A stretch of 64,000 bases of DNA from contig NC_011420.2 in NCBI RefSeq assembly GCF_000016185.1, positions 3,837,501 to 3,901,500 on the forward strand, in the 5' to 3' direction. A program made the translations under genes and the position numbers. The number at the start of each line of letters is the position of its first letter. The first letter of the stretch is position 1. The stretch is from Rhodospirillum centenum SW (GTDB lineage: Bacteria > Pseudomonadota > Alphaproteobacteria > Azospirillales > Azospirillaceae). Shown piece after piece: positions 23,665 to 34,317 of the stretch. Below the pieces are notes generated by a model. That model saw only the letters and a program-made list of their open reading frames with translations. It was not told the origin of the DNA and did not search any database.

Positions 23665-26419
23665 ACCGGCGGTCGTCGTCACCGGGGTCGGGCACCGTTA
23701 CGGTGCCACGGCTGCCCTGATCGACGTCTCCCTGACCGTTCCCGCCGGCGGCACCGTCGCGGTGATCGGTCCCGACGGGGTGGGAAAATCCACCCTTCTC
23801 GGCCTGATCGCCGGCGTGAAGAAGCTGCAGACCGGCAGCGTGCAGGTGCTGGGCGGCGACATGGCCTCGTCCGCGCACCGCAACAGCGCCGCCCCCCGTA
23901 TCGCCTACATGCCGCAGGGCCTGGGCCGGAACCTCTACCCCACGCTGTCGGTGGCGGAGAACATCGACTTCTTCGGCCGGCTGTTCGGCCTGTCGGCCGA
24001 AGAGCGGCGCCAGCGCGTGGGCCGGCTGCTGCAGGCGACAGGCCTGCATCCCTTCCCCGACCGGCCGGCCGGCAAGCTGTCGGGCGGCATGAAGCAGAAG
24101 CTTTCGCTCTGCTGCTCGCTGGTCCACGATCCGGACCTGCTGATCCTGGACGAACCGACGACAGGCGTCGATCCGCTGTCGCGCCGCCAGTTCTGGTCCC
24201 TGATCGCCTCCATCCGCGCCGACCGGCCGGGCATGACGGTGATCGTCGCCACCGCCTACATGGAAGAGGCGGCGCTGTTCGACCGGCTGGTCGCCATGGA
24301 TGCCGGTCGCATCCTGGCAGCCGGCACGACGGCGGAGGTCCTGGCCGGGGTCGGGGCTGCGACACCGGAAGAGGCTTACCGCGCCCTGCTGGATCCTGCG
24401 GGCGGGAGCCATGCGGCCCTGGTCATGCCGCCCCGGCGGGAGGTCGATGGCCCCCCCGCCATCGAGGCCGAGAACCTGACCTGCCGTTTCGGCAGCTTCA
24501 CGGCGGTGGACCACGTCAGCTTCAGCATCGGCCGGGGCGAGATCTTCGGCTTCCTGGGCTCGAACGGCTGCGGCAAGACCACCACCATGAAGATGCTGGC
24601 CGGGCTGCTGCCGGCCAGTTCCGGATCGGCCGCGCTGCTGGGCCGCCCGGTCACGGCGGGCGGCATCGAGACACGGCTGCGCGTCGGCTACATGTCGCAG
24701 GCCTTCTCCCTCTACGAGGAGCTGTCGGTCCGCGACAACCTGTTGCTGCATGCCCGGCTGTACCGTATCCCGGAAGCCGAGGTGGCCACCCGGATCGAGC
24801 GGGCACTGGACGGGTTCGGCCTGCGCGACGCGGCCGACACGGAACCCGCATCGCTGCCGCTGGGCATCCGTCAGCGGTTGCAGCTCGCCGCCGCCTGCCT
24901 GCACGACCCCGAGGTCCTGATCCTGGACGAACCGACCTCGGGCGTGGACCCCGCCGCCCGCGACATGTTCTGGCAGCTTCTGGGCGGTCTGTCGCGCGAC
25001 CGGGCGGTGACGATCTTCGTCTCCACCCACTTCATGAACGAGGCGGAGCGTTGTGACCGCATCTCGCTGATGCATGCCGGTCGGGTGCTGGCGGTCGGCA
25101 CGCCGGCGGAACTCGCCCGCGGCCATGCCGGCCTTGAGGATGCCTTCATCGCCCAGCTCGAAGCGGCCGGTGGCGGCGATCCCGGCACGGCGCCGCCCGC
25201 CGCCGACGCCCCCCGCACCGCTGGCGCGGACACGGAGTCGGACTCCGGAGCAGGCCGGAGACGGGCGGAGGCCAACCCGGAGTCGTTCATCGTCTCGGCC
25301 GGACGCGTCTGGGCCTTCGCCCGGCGCGAGATGGTCGAGGTGCTGCGCGACCGCATCCGCCTGGCCTTCGCGCTGCTGGGTCCGCTGCTGCTGCTGGTCA
25401 CCCTGGGCTATGGCATCAGCTTTGACGTGGAGGACCTGTCCTACGCCGTCTTCGACCGCGACCAGAGCCTGGAAAGCAGGCGACTGGTGGAAGAGTTCGC
25501 CGGCTCGCGCTACTTCTCCGAACGGTCACCGATCCTGACCGATGCGGAGATCGACCGCCGCCTGCGCTCGGGCGAGCTGAAGCTGGTCATCTCGATCCCG
25601 CCCGGGTTCGGGCGCGACCTGCTGAGCGGGCACGGTCCGGAGCTGGCGGTCTTCCTGGACGGGGCGATGCCGTTCCGGGCCGAGACGGCGCGGGGCTATG
25701 TCCAGGGCATCGCGCTGCAGTATGCCAACCGCCTGCTGACCACCGAGGCGTCCGTTCCGGTGCAGAGCGCCCCGACGCCGAAGGTCGAACCCCGCTTCCG
25801 CTACAACCAGGACTTCCGCAGCGCCGCCGCCATCCTGCCCGGCTGCATCATGGTTCTGATGATTCTGATCCCGTCCATGCTGACGGCCGTCGGCGTCGTG
25901 CGGGAGCGGGAGATCGGGTCGATCAGCAACCTCTACGCCTCGCCCGCCAGCGTGGGCGAGTTCCTGCTGGGCAAGCAGATGCCCTATATCGTGATCGGCT
26001 TCACCAGTTTCCTCTCGCTGGTCCTGCTGGCGGATCTGCTGTTCGACGTCCCGGTGCGGGGCTCGCTGCCGGCGCTGCTGCTGGGAGGGCTGCTCTATGT
26101 CGGGGCAGCGACGGGGCTGGGGCTGGTCGTCTCCACCTTCGCCCGGACCCAGGTCGCGGCCATGGCGGCCGCCGCGATCCTGACCACGGTCCCGTCCATC
26201 AACTTCTCGGGCTTCCTCTATCCCGCCGCCACCGTCGAAGGGGCAGGGCACTGGATCGGCCTGGGATTCCCGGCCCTCTGGTTCCAGAACGTCAGCCTGG
26301 GGACCTTCGCCAAGATCCGGCCGTTCGAGGCGTTCTACCTGGACTTCTTCGTGCTGTTCGGATTCTGCGCGGGCTTCCTGATCGTGGCCAGCCTGATGCT
26401 GGCGAAGCAGGAGCGCTGA
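23651..26419 (+). CDS. RbbA-like ABC exporter: two ATPase domains fused to a membrane domain
   Basis: The 922-residue fusion starts inside the end of the adaptor gene. ATPase 1 (~5-235): Walker A IGPDGVGKST (~40), signature LSGGMKQKLSL (~142), Walker B LLILDEPTTGVD (~163). ATPase 2 (~275-500): Walker A GSNGCGKTT (~304), a divergent signature LPLGIRQRLQL (~401), Walker B VLILDEPTSGVDP (~422). An ABC-2 membrane domain follows (~570-922) with PPGFGRDLLSGHGPELAVFL and several late hydrophobic helices. This layout and the LPLGIRQ signature are characteristic of RbbA/YhiH. RbbA was first described as ribosome-associated; the operon context here points to export. Confidence 0.92.
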   Translation: MPPTEPAVVVTGVGHRYGATAALIDVSLTVPAGGTVAVIGPDGVGKSTLLGLIAGVKKLQTGSVQVLGGDMASSAHRNSAAPRIAYMPQGLGRNLYPTLSVAENIDFFGRLFGLSAEERRQRVGRLLQATGLHPFPDRPAGKLSGGMKQKLSLCCSLVHDPDLLILDEPTTGVDPLSRRQFWSLIASIRADRPGMTVIVATAYMEEAALFDRLVAMDAGRILAAGTTAEVLAGVGAATPEEAYRALLDPAGGSHAALVMPPRREVDGPPAIEAENLTCRFGSFTAVDHVSFSIGRGEIFGFLGSNGCGKTTTMKMLAGLLPASSGSAALLGRPVTAGGIETRLRVGYMSQAFSLYEELSVRDNLLLHARLYRIPEAEVATRIERALDGFGLRDAADTEPASLPLGIRQRLQLAAACLHDPEVLILDEPTSGVDPAARDMFWQLLGGLSRDRAVTIFVSTHFMNEAERCDRISLMHAGRVLAVGTPAELARGHAGLEDAFIAQLEAAGGGDPGTAPPAADAPRTAGADTESDSGAGRRRAEANPESFIVSAGRVWAFARREMVEVLRDRIRLAFALLGPLLLLVTLGYGISFDVEDLSYAVFDRDQSLESRRLVEEFAGSRYFSERSPILTDAEIDRRLRSGELKLVISIPPGFGRDLLSGHGPELAVFLDGAMPFRAETARGYVQGIALQYANRLLTTEASVPVQSAPTPKVEPRFRYNQDFRSAAAILPGCIMVLMILIPSMLTAVGVVREREIGSISNLYASPASVGEFLLGKQMPYIVIGFTSFLSLVLLADLLFDVPVRGSLPALLLGGLLYVGAATGLGLVVSTFARTQVAAMAAAAILTTVPSINFSGFLYPAATVEGAGHWIGLGFPALWFQNVSLGTFAKIRPFEAFYLDFFVLFGFCAGFLIVASLMLAKQER

Positions 26420-26422
26420 ACC

Positions 26423-27547
26423 ATGCAGCAATGGCTGAAGAACGTCTTCCGCCTGGGCGCCAAGGAACTGGCCAGCTTCATGGCCGACAAGGTGCTGCTG
26501 GGCCTGATCATCTACTGCTTCACTCTCTCCATCTACGAGGTGGCGACGGGCGTGAAGACAGGGGTGGAGAACGCCACCGTCGCCATCGTGGACGGCGATC
26601 ATTCCATCCTGTCGAGCCGCATCGCCCAGGGTCTGCTGCCGCCGGAGTTCGGCCGCACGGTCCTGATGGACCGCTCACAGGTGGACGCGGCGATGGATTC
26701 GGGGGAGATCACCTTCTCCCTGGATCTGCCGCCACGGCTGGAGGCCGACCTGCTGCGCCGGCATGAACCGATCGTGCAGCTCAACATCGACGCCACCGCC
26801 ATGACCCAGGCGGGTCTTGGGTCCGTTTACGTGCAGTCGATCATCCAGCGGGAAACGGCGGCTCTGCTGACGCCGGCGCTGGAGACGCCGTTCCCCATCA
26901 CACTGGTCACCCGGGCGCTGTTCAACCCGAACCTCGAATCGATGTGGTTCCAGTCGGTGATGGAGGTGATCCGGAGCGTGACGATCCTGTCCATCCTGCT
27001 GGTGGGGGCCGCGGTGATCCGCGAGCGCGAGCACGGCACCATCGAACACCTTCTGGTGATGCCGGTGACCGCCAGCGAGATCGCGGCGGCGAAGATCTGG
27101 GCCAACGGACTGATCATCCTGCTCGCGGTGGGACTGTCGCTCCTGCTGGTGGTCCAGACGCTGCTGGATGTGCCCATCCAAGGCTCCATCCTGCTGTTCC
27201 TGGGCGGTACGGCCATCTATCTGTTCGCCACCACCTCACTGGGCATCCTGCTGGCGACGCTCACCCGGTCGATGCCCCAGTTCGGCCTGCTGGCGATCCC
27301 CGTGTTCCTGATTCTCGATCTGCTGTCCGGCTCGACCACCCCCGTGGAAAGCATGCCGGATGGCCTTCAGACCGTTCTCCAGGCCTCGCCTGCTGTCCAC
27401 TTCGTGAAGCTGGCGCAGGCGATCCTCTTCCGTGGTGCCGGAATCGAGACCGTGTGGCCGCAGATGCTGCTGCTCGCGGGGCTCGGCCTTGTCTTCCTGC
27501 TGGTCGCCCTGTCCCAGTTCCGCGCCATGCTGGCGCGCAGCCAGTAG
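26423..27547 (+). CDS. ABC-2 type permease (YhhJ-like)
   Basis: The 374-residue ABC-2 membrane protein has one N-terminal hydrophobic segment (KVLLGLIIYCFTLSIYEVAT), a large extracytoplasmic part, and a cluster of C-terminal helices (SVTILSILLVGAAVIRERE, GLIILLAVGLSLLLVVQTLL, ATTSLGILLATLTRSMPQFG). The REREHGTIEHLLVMPV stretch is the usual coupling motif of this family. It starts 3 bp after the RbbA-like gene and is the last gene of the export operon. It probably pairs with the membrane half of the RbbA-like protein. Confidence 0.92.
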   Translation: MQQWLKNVFRLGAKELASFMADKVLLGLIIYCFTLSIYEVATGVKTGVENATVAIVDGDHSILSSRIAQGLLPPEFGRTVLMDRSQVDAAMDSGEITFSLDLPPRLEADLLRRHEPIVQLNIDATAMTQAGLGSVYVQSIIQRETAALLTPALETPFPITLVTRALFNPNLESMWFQSVMEVIRSVTILSILLVGAAVIREREHGTIEHLLVMPVTASEIAAAKIWANGLIILLAVGLSLLLVVQTLLDVPIQGSILLFLGGTAIYLFATTSLGILLATLTRSMPQFGLLAIPVFLILDLLSGSTTPVESMPDGLQTVLQASPAVHFVKLAQAILFRGAGIETVWPQMLLLAGLGLVFLLVALSQFRAMLARSQ

Positions 27548-27555
27548 CGTTCGCC

Positions 27556-27576
27556 AAGGGCGCGGCGGGCGCCCTT
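27556..27576. terminator. Bidirectional hairpin between export operon and XRE gene
   Basis: AAGGGCGC and GCGCCCTT form a perfect 8-bp stem with a 5-base loop, placed between two convergent genes and touching the XRE stop codon. Confidence 0.6.
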
Positions 27577-28151
27577 CAGCTGCGGCGGGCGGCCCGCTCG
27601 ATGTCCGCGGGGTCCCAGATGGCCCCGCGGCGGCGGCGGGGCCTGCGACCCTGTCGCCGGGCGCCGTCCCCCGGGGCGGCGCCCGCGCCGTTGTCCGTGT
27701 CCACGGACAGGCCGGCCGGTTCGCTCTCCTGATCCAGGAAGGCAGCGTCCACACTCCGCCCCTCTGCGAGCGCCTTCGCCAACCCGACCATGGCATGGCG
27801 CACACCGGCCGGGATACGGCGGCTTGCCGAGAGAAGATTCAGGCTTTCGCGGTCCAGGGCCGCATCCCGGCTCCCCACCTGCGTCGCTCCCAGACCTTCG
27901 AGAAGATCGGCGGGGGTAGTGTCCAGCGCATTGGCGAGCTTGATAAGAGTTGGCACAGCCACCCGATTGGATCCGCGCTCATACTTCTGGACCTGCTGGA
28001 AGGTCAGACCCACCCTTCGGCCCAATTCCTGTTGCGTCATGCCCAAGAGACCACGACGCGCCCGGACCCGCTCCCCTAGGGCGGCGGAAACGGCAGCGTC
28101 TTCTTCGCTCTGCCGCGGCCCGCGCCGCCCGCGGTTTCCCTTTTCCACCAT
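27576..28151 (-). CDS. XRE-family transcriptional regulator
   Basis: The 191-residue protein has a Cro/C1-type helix-turn-helix at ~27-85: GERVRARRGLLGMTQQELGR, then VGLTFQQVQKYERGSNRV, then LIKLANALDTTPADLLEGLG. The remaining half is unstructured-looking and ends in a very basic stretch (RRQGRRPRRRRGAIWDP). ATG 28151 is chosen because the HTH begins soon after and upstream sequence looks like promoter, though the SD (GGTGAG) is weak. It is divergent from the sugar ABC operon and might regulate it; that is a guess from position. This XRE type is widespread in Rhodospirillales, often without known target. Confidence 0.85.
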   Translation of the reverse strand: MVEKGNRGRRGPRQSEEDAAVSAALGERVRARRGLLGMTQQELGRRVGLTFQQVQKYERGSNRVAVPTLIKLANALDTTPADLLEGLGATQVGSRDAALDRESLNLLSASRRIPAGVRHAMVGLAKALAEGRSVDAAFLDQESEPAGLSVDTDNGAGAAPGDGARRQGRRPRRRRGAIWDPADIERAARRS

Positions 28152-28169
28152 GGTCTCACCACTGGCTGG

Positions 28170-28240
28170 ATATTGCCCGGCGAGTATATAACGCGAAAAG
28201 CGCGCGAAGAAAACACGCGTGTATTCGGACCGGAATTCGC
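28170..28240 (-). promoter_or_regulatory. AT-rich promoter segment of the XRE gene
   Basis: Reading leftwards, TATACT (a good -10 match) occurs about 40 bases before the XRE start. It is preceded by CGCGCTTTTCGCG and the 10-bp palindrome ACACGCGTGT (28213-28222), a possible autoregulatory operator. No convincing -35. The remaining ~285 bp up to the permease gene at 28527 hold no supported gene. Confidence 0.4.
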
Positions 28241-28526
28241 CGGCTGCGCGAATCCGGAAGGGCTCGGCCCTGTCAGCCCCCACGGACAGCCGCCCGGCAC
28301 CGACGGGCTACTCCCCCTTGAATCCGGCGCATGGATACCCGCGTCCGCGGGGACGAATCCCGTCCTGCTCCGTTGATCCTTGCAGGCAGAGCAGAAAAGG
28401 CATCCGCCGGCTCCCGGGTCGGACGGATCGGACGGGAGGATGAAGCATGCCAGTCGGAAGACGGCCGCGGCGGGAACCGTCCGCCCCCACCCCTGGGAAG
28501 AGGTCCCGCCGCACGGGAGGCCGCCG

Positions 28527-29483
28527 ATGACGGCAACCACGCCCGGCAGCCTGACCGGGGCCGAGGACCGGAACCGGATCGGGGGCGAGACCGTCGGCCG
28601 CCTGGAACAGCGCCGCCGCCGCGCGGCCCTGCTGTTCCTGCTGCCGACCGTCGTGGCACTGCTGCTGGTCGCGGGCTGGCCGCTGCTGCGCACGGTCTAT
28701 CTGGGCTTCACCGATGCCCGACTGGGCAGCACCGAAGAGGCGGCGTTCATCGGCTTCGCCAACTTCGGCTACCTGCTGACCGATCCGGGCTGGTGGCAGG
28801 CCACCTGGGTCACGCTGAAATTCGCCTCCGCCTCCGTGGTGCTGGAGACGCTGCTGGGCATGGTCATCGCCCTGGTGCTGAACGCGCACCTGCCGGGCCG
28901 CGGCCTGATGCGGGCCGCCGTCCTGGTGCCCTGGGCCATCCCGACCGTCATCAGCGCGCAGATGTGGGGCTGGATGTACCACGACCTCTACGGCGTGGTG
29001 AACACGCTGCTGGTCGGGATCGGCATCCTCGACGCCCCGGTGGCCTGGATGGCCGATCCCGACACGGCGCTCTGGGCCATGGTGGCGGTTGACGTCTGGA
29101 AGACCACGCCCTTCATGGCGCTGCTGATCCTGGCGGCCTTGCAGACCCTGCCGACCGAGATCTACGAGGCCGCGCGGGTGGACGGGGTGCATCCGGTGCG
29201 GGTCTTCTTCCGGGTGACGCTGCCGCTGATCCGGCCGGCCCTGATGGTCGCCATCATCTTCCGGGCGCTGGACGCCCTGCGCATGTTCGATCTGGCCTAT
29301 GTGCTGGCCGGCGGCAATCCGGCCACGGCGACGCTGTCCGTCTATGCCCGGCAGAACCTCGTGGACTTCCAGGACGTGGGCTACGGCTCGGCGGCATCCA
29401 CCCTGCTGGTGCTGCTGATCCTGCTGATCACCATCATCCTGCTGACGGTCGGCCGCGTGCGGCTGGCCGCCGACACCCGCTGA
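28527..29483 (+). CDS. Sugar ABC transporter permease (MalF/ThuF-like)
   Basis: The 318-residue inner-membrane permease starts at ATG 28527, seven bases after GGGAGG. Its first helix is [20 protein letters not shown]. The binding-protein-dependent transport signature is [20 protein letters not shown], followed by [20 protein letters not shown]. Length and helices fit the MalF/UgpA family. It is the first gene of a same-strand set: second permease (11-bp gap), ATPase, MFS protein, binding protein. Similarity of the set to ThuEFGK suggests trehalose, maltose or sucrose as substrate. Confidence 0.9.
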   Translation: MTATTPGSLTGAEDRNRIGGETVGRLEQRRRRAALLFLLPTVVALLLVAGWPLLRTVYLGFTDARLGSTEEAAFIGFANFGYLLTDPGWWQATWVTLKFASASVVLETLLGMVIALVLNAHLPGRGLMRAAVLVPWAIPTVISAQMWGWMYHDLYGVVNTLLVGIGILDAPVAWMADPDTALWAMVAVDVWKTTPFMALLILAALQTLPTEIYEAARVDGVHPVRVFFRVTLPLIRPALMVAIIFRALDALRMFDLAYVLAGGNPATATLSVYARQNLVDFQDVGYGSAASTLLVLLILLITIILLTVGRVRLAADTR

Positions 29484-29494
29484 GGGGGACCGGC

Positions 29495-30328
29495 ATGCGT
29501 GTGAAACGGCAGATCGGACAGGCTCTCTTCTACGTCCTCGTGGCGGTCCTGCTCCTCTACACCCTGTTCCCGTTCTACTGGGCGATCGTCTCCTCCCTGC
29601 GCAGCGGGCAGGCGCTGTTCAGCACGGACCTGATCCCCACCGACCCGGTCTGGGAGAACTACGCCGCCGTCTTCCGGGAGCAGCCCTTCGCCCGCAACAT
29701 CCTGAATTCGGTGATCGTTGCCGTTTCGGTCGTGGCCCTGTCGCTGCTGCTGTCCTTGACGGCTGCCTATTCGCTGGGCCGGGTGCGCTTCCGGGGCCGT
29801 GGCTTCCTGCTGATGGTGGTGCTGGCCGTCAGCATGTTCCCCCAGGTCGCCGTGCTGTCGGGGCTGTTCGAACTGGTCCGGATCCTGGGCCTCTACAACT
29901 CCCTGACCAGCCTGATCCTGTCGTATCTGATCTTCACCCTGCCCTTCACGGTCTGGGTGCTGGCGACCTTCATGCGGGAGCTGCCCAAGGAACTTGAGGA
30001 GGCCGCCCTGGTGGATGGCGCCAGTCCCTGGGTCATCCTGACCCGCGTGTTCCTGCCCCTGATGTGGCCGGCCATGGTGACCACGGGGCTGCTGGCCTTC
30101 ATCGCCGCCTGGAACGAGTTCCTGTTCGCCCTGACCTTCACCTTGTCGAACGAGATGCGGACCGTCCCCGTGGCGATCGCGCTGATCACCGGGGCCAGCC
30201 AGTACGAGCTGCCCTGGGGACGGGTGATGGCCGCGAGCGTCATCGTCACCGTGCCCCTGATCGTGCTGGTGCTGATCTTCCAGCGCCGGATCGTCGCCGG
30301 CCTGACCGCCGGCGCCGTGAAGGGCTGA
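29495..30328 (+). CDS. Sugar ABC transporter permease (MalG/ThuG-like)
   Basis: The 277-residue permease has an N-terminal helix ([20 protein letters not shown]), the typical [14 protein letters not shown], and the EAA coupling loop [20 protein letters not shown] near residue 170. It pairs with the upstream permease to form the channel dimer. The stop is followed by 57 bp and the ATPase gene with its own strong SD (GAGGGAGGAAACC). No substrate can be assigned from this subunit alone. Confidence 0.9.
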   Translation: MRVKRQIGQALFYVLVAVLLLYTLFPFYWAIVSSLRSGQALFSTDLIPTDPVWENYAAVFREQPFARNILNSVIVAVSVVALSLLLSLTAAYSLGRVRFRGRGFLLMVVLAVSMFPQVAVLSGLFELVRILGLYNSLTSLILSYLIFTLPFTVWVLATFMRELPKELEEAALVDGASPWVILTRVFLPLMWPAMVTTGLLAFIAAWNEFLFALTFTLSNEMRTVPVAIALITGASQYELPWGRVMAASVIVTVPLIVLVLIFQRRIVAGLTAGAVKG

Positions 30329-30385
30329 TCCCCCGGTCCGGCGGCCCGGAAAACGAGCAAGGAAACGAACAAGAGGGAGGAAACC

Positions 30386-31549
<1,164 letters not shown>

Positions 31550-31615
31550 CCACCCCTGTCCGCGGGTTCCCGGACGACGCACGACAGACCGGCCGGAGCC
31601 GAGGACACCACGCGC

Positions 31616-32821
31616 ATGGACAGCCTGACACCGCTCGAGACCGCCGCGACGGTGCCGGGATCGGACGAAGCCGCGGAGATGGTCCGCAGGGCCGGACGCG
31701 CCCGCTGGGCCGTCTTCCTGGTCTTCTTCGTCAACGGCTTCGTCTTCGCCAACTGGGTTCCGCGCGTCGCGGAAATACGGACGGCCCTGGGCGCCTCGGA
31801 AGGGCAGATGGGGCTGGCGTTGCTGGGGATCGCCGCCGGCGCCGTGGTCGCCATGCCGGCGGCGGGCTGGGCCGCCGGGCGCTGGGGGACACGGCCGATC
31901 TGCCTGGGAGCAGCCGCGCTGCTGGGGCTGGTACTGCCGCTCGCCGGGCTGGCCTCCGACCTGCCGGCCCTGGCGGCGGCGCTGGTCCTGTTCGGCGCGG
32001 TCAGCGGCACGCTGGACGTCGCCATGAACGTACAGGGGGCGGAGGTGGAGCGCCGCCTGGGCCGGCCGGTCTTCGCCAGCTTCCACGGCGGCTTCAGCCT
32101 GGGCGGGCTGGCCGGGGCCGGGACGGCCGCACTCCTGGCCGGGTCGGGTGCGGACCCGGCGACGCAGTTCCTGCTGATCGGCCCGATTGCCAGCCTCGTG
32201 GGCGTGCTGGCCGCCGGGCAGATGCTGCGGCGCGCCGCGGCCGGCGGCCATGCCGGCTTCCACCTCGCGGCCCTGCGCGGGCTGGGCGGGCTGTCGGCCA
32301 TCGCCCTGATCTGTCTGCTGGCGGAAGGGGCGGTGGCAGACTGGAGTGCCATCCTGCTGGCAGACTGGCGTGCTGCCGGGCCGGAGGCGGCGGGAGCGGC
32401 CTTCGCTCTCTTCTCCGCCACCATGGCCGCGGGCCGGCTGACGGGCGACCGGCTGATCGCCCGGGCCGGGGCGCGGGCGGTGCTGACGGGCGGCGGGATG
32501 CTGGCCGCCGGCGGCCTGGCGCTGGCGGTCGCCGTGCCGTCCGCGACGGCAACGGTGCTGGGCTTCGGCATCGTCGGCGCCGGCCTGTCCTGTATCTTCC
32601 CGCTGACGCTGCTGCTGGCCGCCCGGGCGGCCGGCGCCTCCGCCGGGCTGGCCATCGCCGCGGTCTCGACCGTGGGCTACGGCGCCTTTCTGGGCGGCCC
32701 GCCGAGCCTGGGCTTTCTGGCGGAGGCGGTCACCCTGCCCTGGGCCCTGGCGGCCGTGGCGGCGCTGCTGGCCCTCGTGCCCCTGCTGGGCACCCGCCTG
32801 CCCCCGCACGCAACAACCTGA
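31616..32821 (+). CDS. MFS transporter (YbjJ-like)
   Basis: The 401-residue protein has about twelve hydrophobic segments. The N-terminal block VFFVNGFVFANWVPRVAEIR and GLALLGIAAGAVVAMPAAGW resemble the YbjJ branch of the major facilitator superfamily. The charged inter-helix loop typical of MFS proteins is present (AAGRWGTRPICLG). It lies inside the sugar ABC set, between the ATPase and the binding protein, an unusual place. It could export or exchange a sugar or product. Substrate unknown. Confidence 0.85.
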   Translation: MDSLTPLETAATVPGSDEAAEMVRRAGRARWAVFLVFFVNGFVFANWVPRVAEIRTALGASEGQMGLALLGIAAGAVVAMPAAGWAAGRWGTRPICLGAAALLGLVLPLAGLASDLPALAAALVLFGAVSGTLDVAMNVQGAEVERRLGRPVFASFHGGFSLGGLAGAGTAALLAGSGADPATQFLLIGPIASLVGVLAAGQMLRRAAAGGHAGFHLAALRGLGGLSAIALICLLAEGAVADWSAILLADWRAAGPEAAGAAFALFSATMAAGRLTGDRLIARAGARAVLTGGGMLAAGGLALAVAVPSATATVLGFGIVGAGLSCIFPLTLLLAARAAGASAGLAIAAVSTVGYGAFLGGPPSLGFLAEAVTLPWALAAVAALLALVPLLGTRLPPHATT

Positions 32822-32901
32822 GTCGCCGGCCGTTCCATGACGGCGGGCAGGCGGAGTCCGGCCCGGCGCAAAACACGAACCGTCACGGGAGGAAACGGAC
32901 C

Positions 32902-34176
32902 ATGGGACTGAAGAGCCTGATCCTGGCCGCCGCCGCGACCGCGGCGCTGGCCGCGGCGAAGACGGCAATGGCGGCGACCGTCACCATCTCCTGCGGGGCG
33001 CTGGGGGCGGAGCTGCAACTCTGCCAGCAGGGTGCCGAGGCCTGGGCCCAGAAGACCGGCAACCAGGTCAAGGTCGTCTCCACGCCCAGTTCCGCCACCG
33101 AGCGGCTGGCCCTTTACCAGCAGATGCTGGCGGCACGGTCGGGCGACATCGACGTCTACCAGATCGACGTGATCTGGCCCGGCCTGCTGTCGCAGCATTT
33201 CGAGGATCTGTCCGGCGCCGTGGACAAGGCGACGCTGGCGAAGCACTTCCCCAGCATCGTCGAGAACAACACCGTGGACGGCCGGCTGGTCGGCATGCCC
33301 TGGTTCACCGATGTGGGCCTGCTCTACTACCGCACGGACCTGCTGGAGAAGTACGACAGGCCGGTGCCGACCACCTGGGCGGAGATGGAGGAGTCGGCCC
33401 GGGTGATCGTCGAGGGCGAACGCAAGGAGGGCGATCAGCGGCTCCAGGGTTTCGTCTTCCAGGGCAAGGCCTATGAGGGCCTGACCTGCAACGCGCTGGA
33501 GTGGATCGACAGCCACGGTGGCGGCAGCATCGTCGCCGGCGACGGGGAGATCACGGTCGCCAACCCGCAGGCGGTCGAGGCCATCGGGAAGGCCGCCGGC
33601 TGGATCGGCACGATCACCCCGCAGGGCTCCCTGAACTACGGCGAGGAGGAGGCCCGCGGCGTGTTCCAGTCGGGCGACGCCGTGTTCATGCGCAACTGGC
33701 CCTATGCCTGGTCGCTGGCGCAGGGCCCGGACAGTCCCGTCAAGGACAAGGTCGGTGTCGCCGCCCTGCCCAAGGGCGGCGATCAGGGCAAGCATTCCGG
33801 CACGCTGGGCGGCTGGCAGCTCGCCGTCTCGACCTATTCGGCGAACAAGGAGGCGGCGATGGACCTCGTGCGCTATCTGGCGGGCGAGGAGGAGCAGAAG
33901 CGTCGCGCCATGGAGGGGTCGTTCCTGCCGACCATCCAGTCCCTCTACCAGGATGAGGAGACGCTGAAGGCGGTGCCGATCATGCGCGAACTGGTCGATT
34001 CGTTGAAGAACGCCGTGGCACGGCCGGCGACCGTGACCGGGGACCGCTACAACCAGGTCTCCACCGAGTTCTTCACGGCCGTCCATTCCGTCCTGACCGG
34101 CCAGCGTCAGGCGGACGTGGCGATGCAGGACCTGCAACGCCGGCTGGACCGTCTGAGCAGGGGCGGGCGCTGGTAG
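32902..34176 (+). CDS. Sugar ABC transporter substrate-binding protein (ThuE/trehalose-maltose type)
   Basis: The 424-residue periplasmic binding protein has a signal peptide (LILAAAATAALAAAKTAMAA) followed by VTISCGALGAELQLCQQGAE. Family stretches: RSGDIDVYQIDVIWPGLLSQ, DGRLVGMPWFTDVGLLYYRT, GFVFQGKAYEGLTCNALEWI with the SHGGGSIV that follows it, and MRNWPYAWSLAQGP. The QGKAYEGLTC motif is typical of trehalose/maltose-binding ThuE. Its gene is last in the set, although binding-protein genes usually come first. A perfect hairpin follows. Trehalose, maltose or sucrose are the likely ligands. Confidence 0.92.
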   Translation: MGLKSLILAAAATAALAAAKTAMAATVTISCGALGAELQLCQQGAEAWAQKTGNQVKVVSTPSSATERLALYQQMLAARSGDIDVYQIDVIWPGLLSQHFEDLSGAVDKATLAKHFPSIVENNTVDGRLVGMPWFTDVGLLYYRTDLLEKYDRPVPTTWAEMEESARVIVEGERKEGDQRLQGFVFQGKAYEGLTCNALEWIDSHGGGSIVAGDGEITVANPQAVEAIGKAAGWIGTITPQGSLNYGEEEARGVFQSGDAVFMRNWPYAWSLAQGPDSPVKDKVGVAALPKGGDQGKHSGTLGGWQLAVSTYSANKEAAMDLVRYLAGEEEQKRRAMEGSFLPTIQSLYQDEETLKAVPIMRELVDSLKNAVARPATVTGDRYNQVSTEFFTAVHSVLTGQRQADVAMQDLQRRLDRLSRGGRW

Positions 34177-34184
34177 ATCGCGCC

Positions 34185-34214
34185 GCTGCGGACCCTGTGG
34201 GCCGGGTCCGCAGC
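34185..34214 (+). terminator. Hairpin closing the sugar ABC gene set
   Basis: GCTGCGGACCC and GGGTCCGCAGC form a perfect 11-bp stem over an 8-base loop, nine bases after the binding-protein stop. There is no T-run. Confidence 0.55.
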
Positions 34215-34317
34215 CCCGGGACCGAAGGCCGCTCCGCGAGAAAGGAGATGCCGGGTCCGCCCGGATTGGCTATCTAGACCGGCAGAGAATCACCTTCGCA
34301 TCGGTTTGGAGCCAAGG

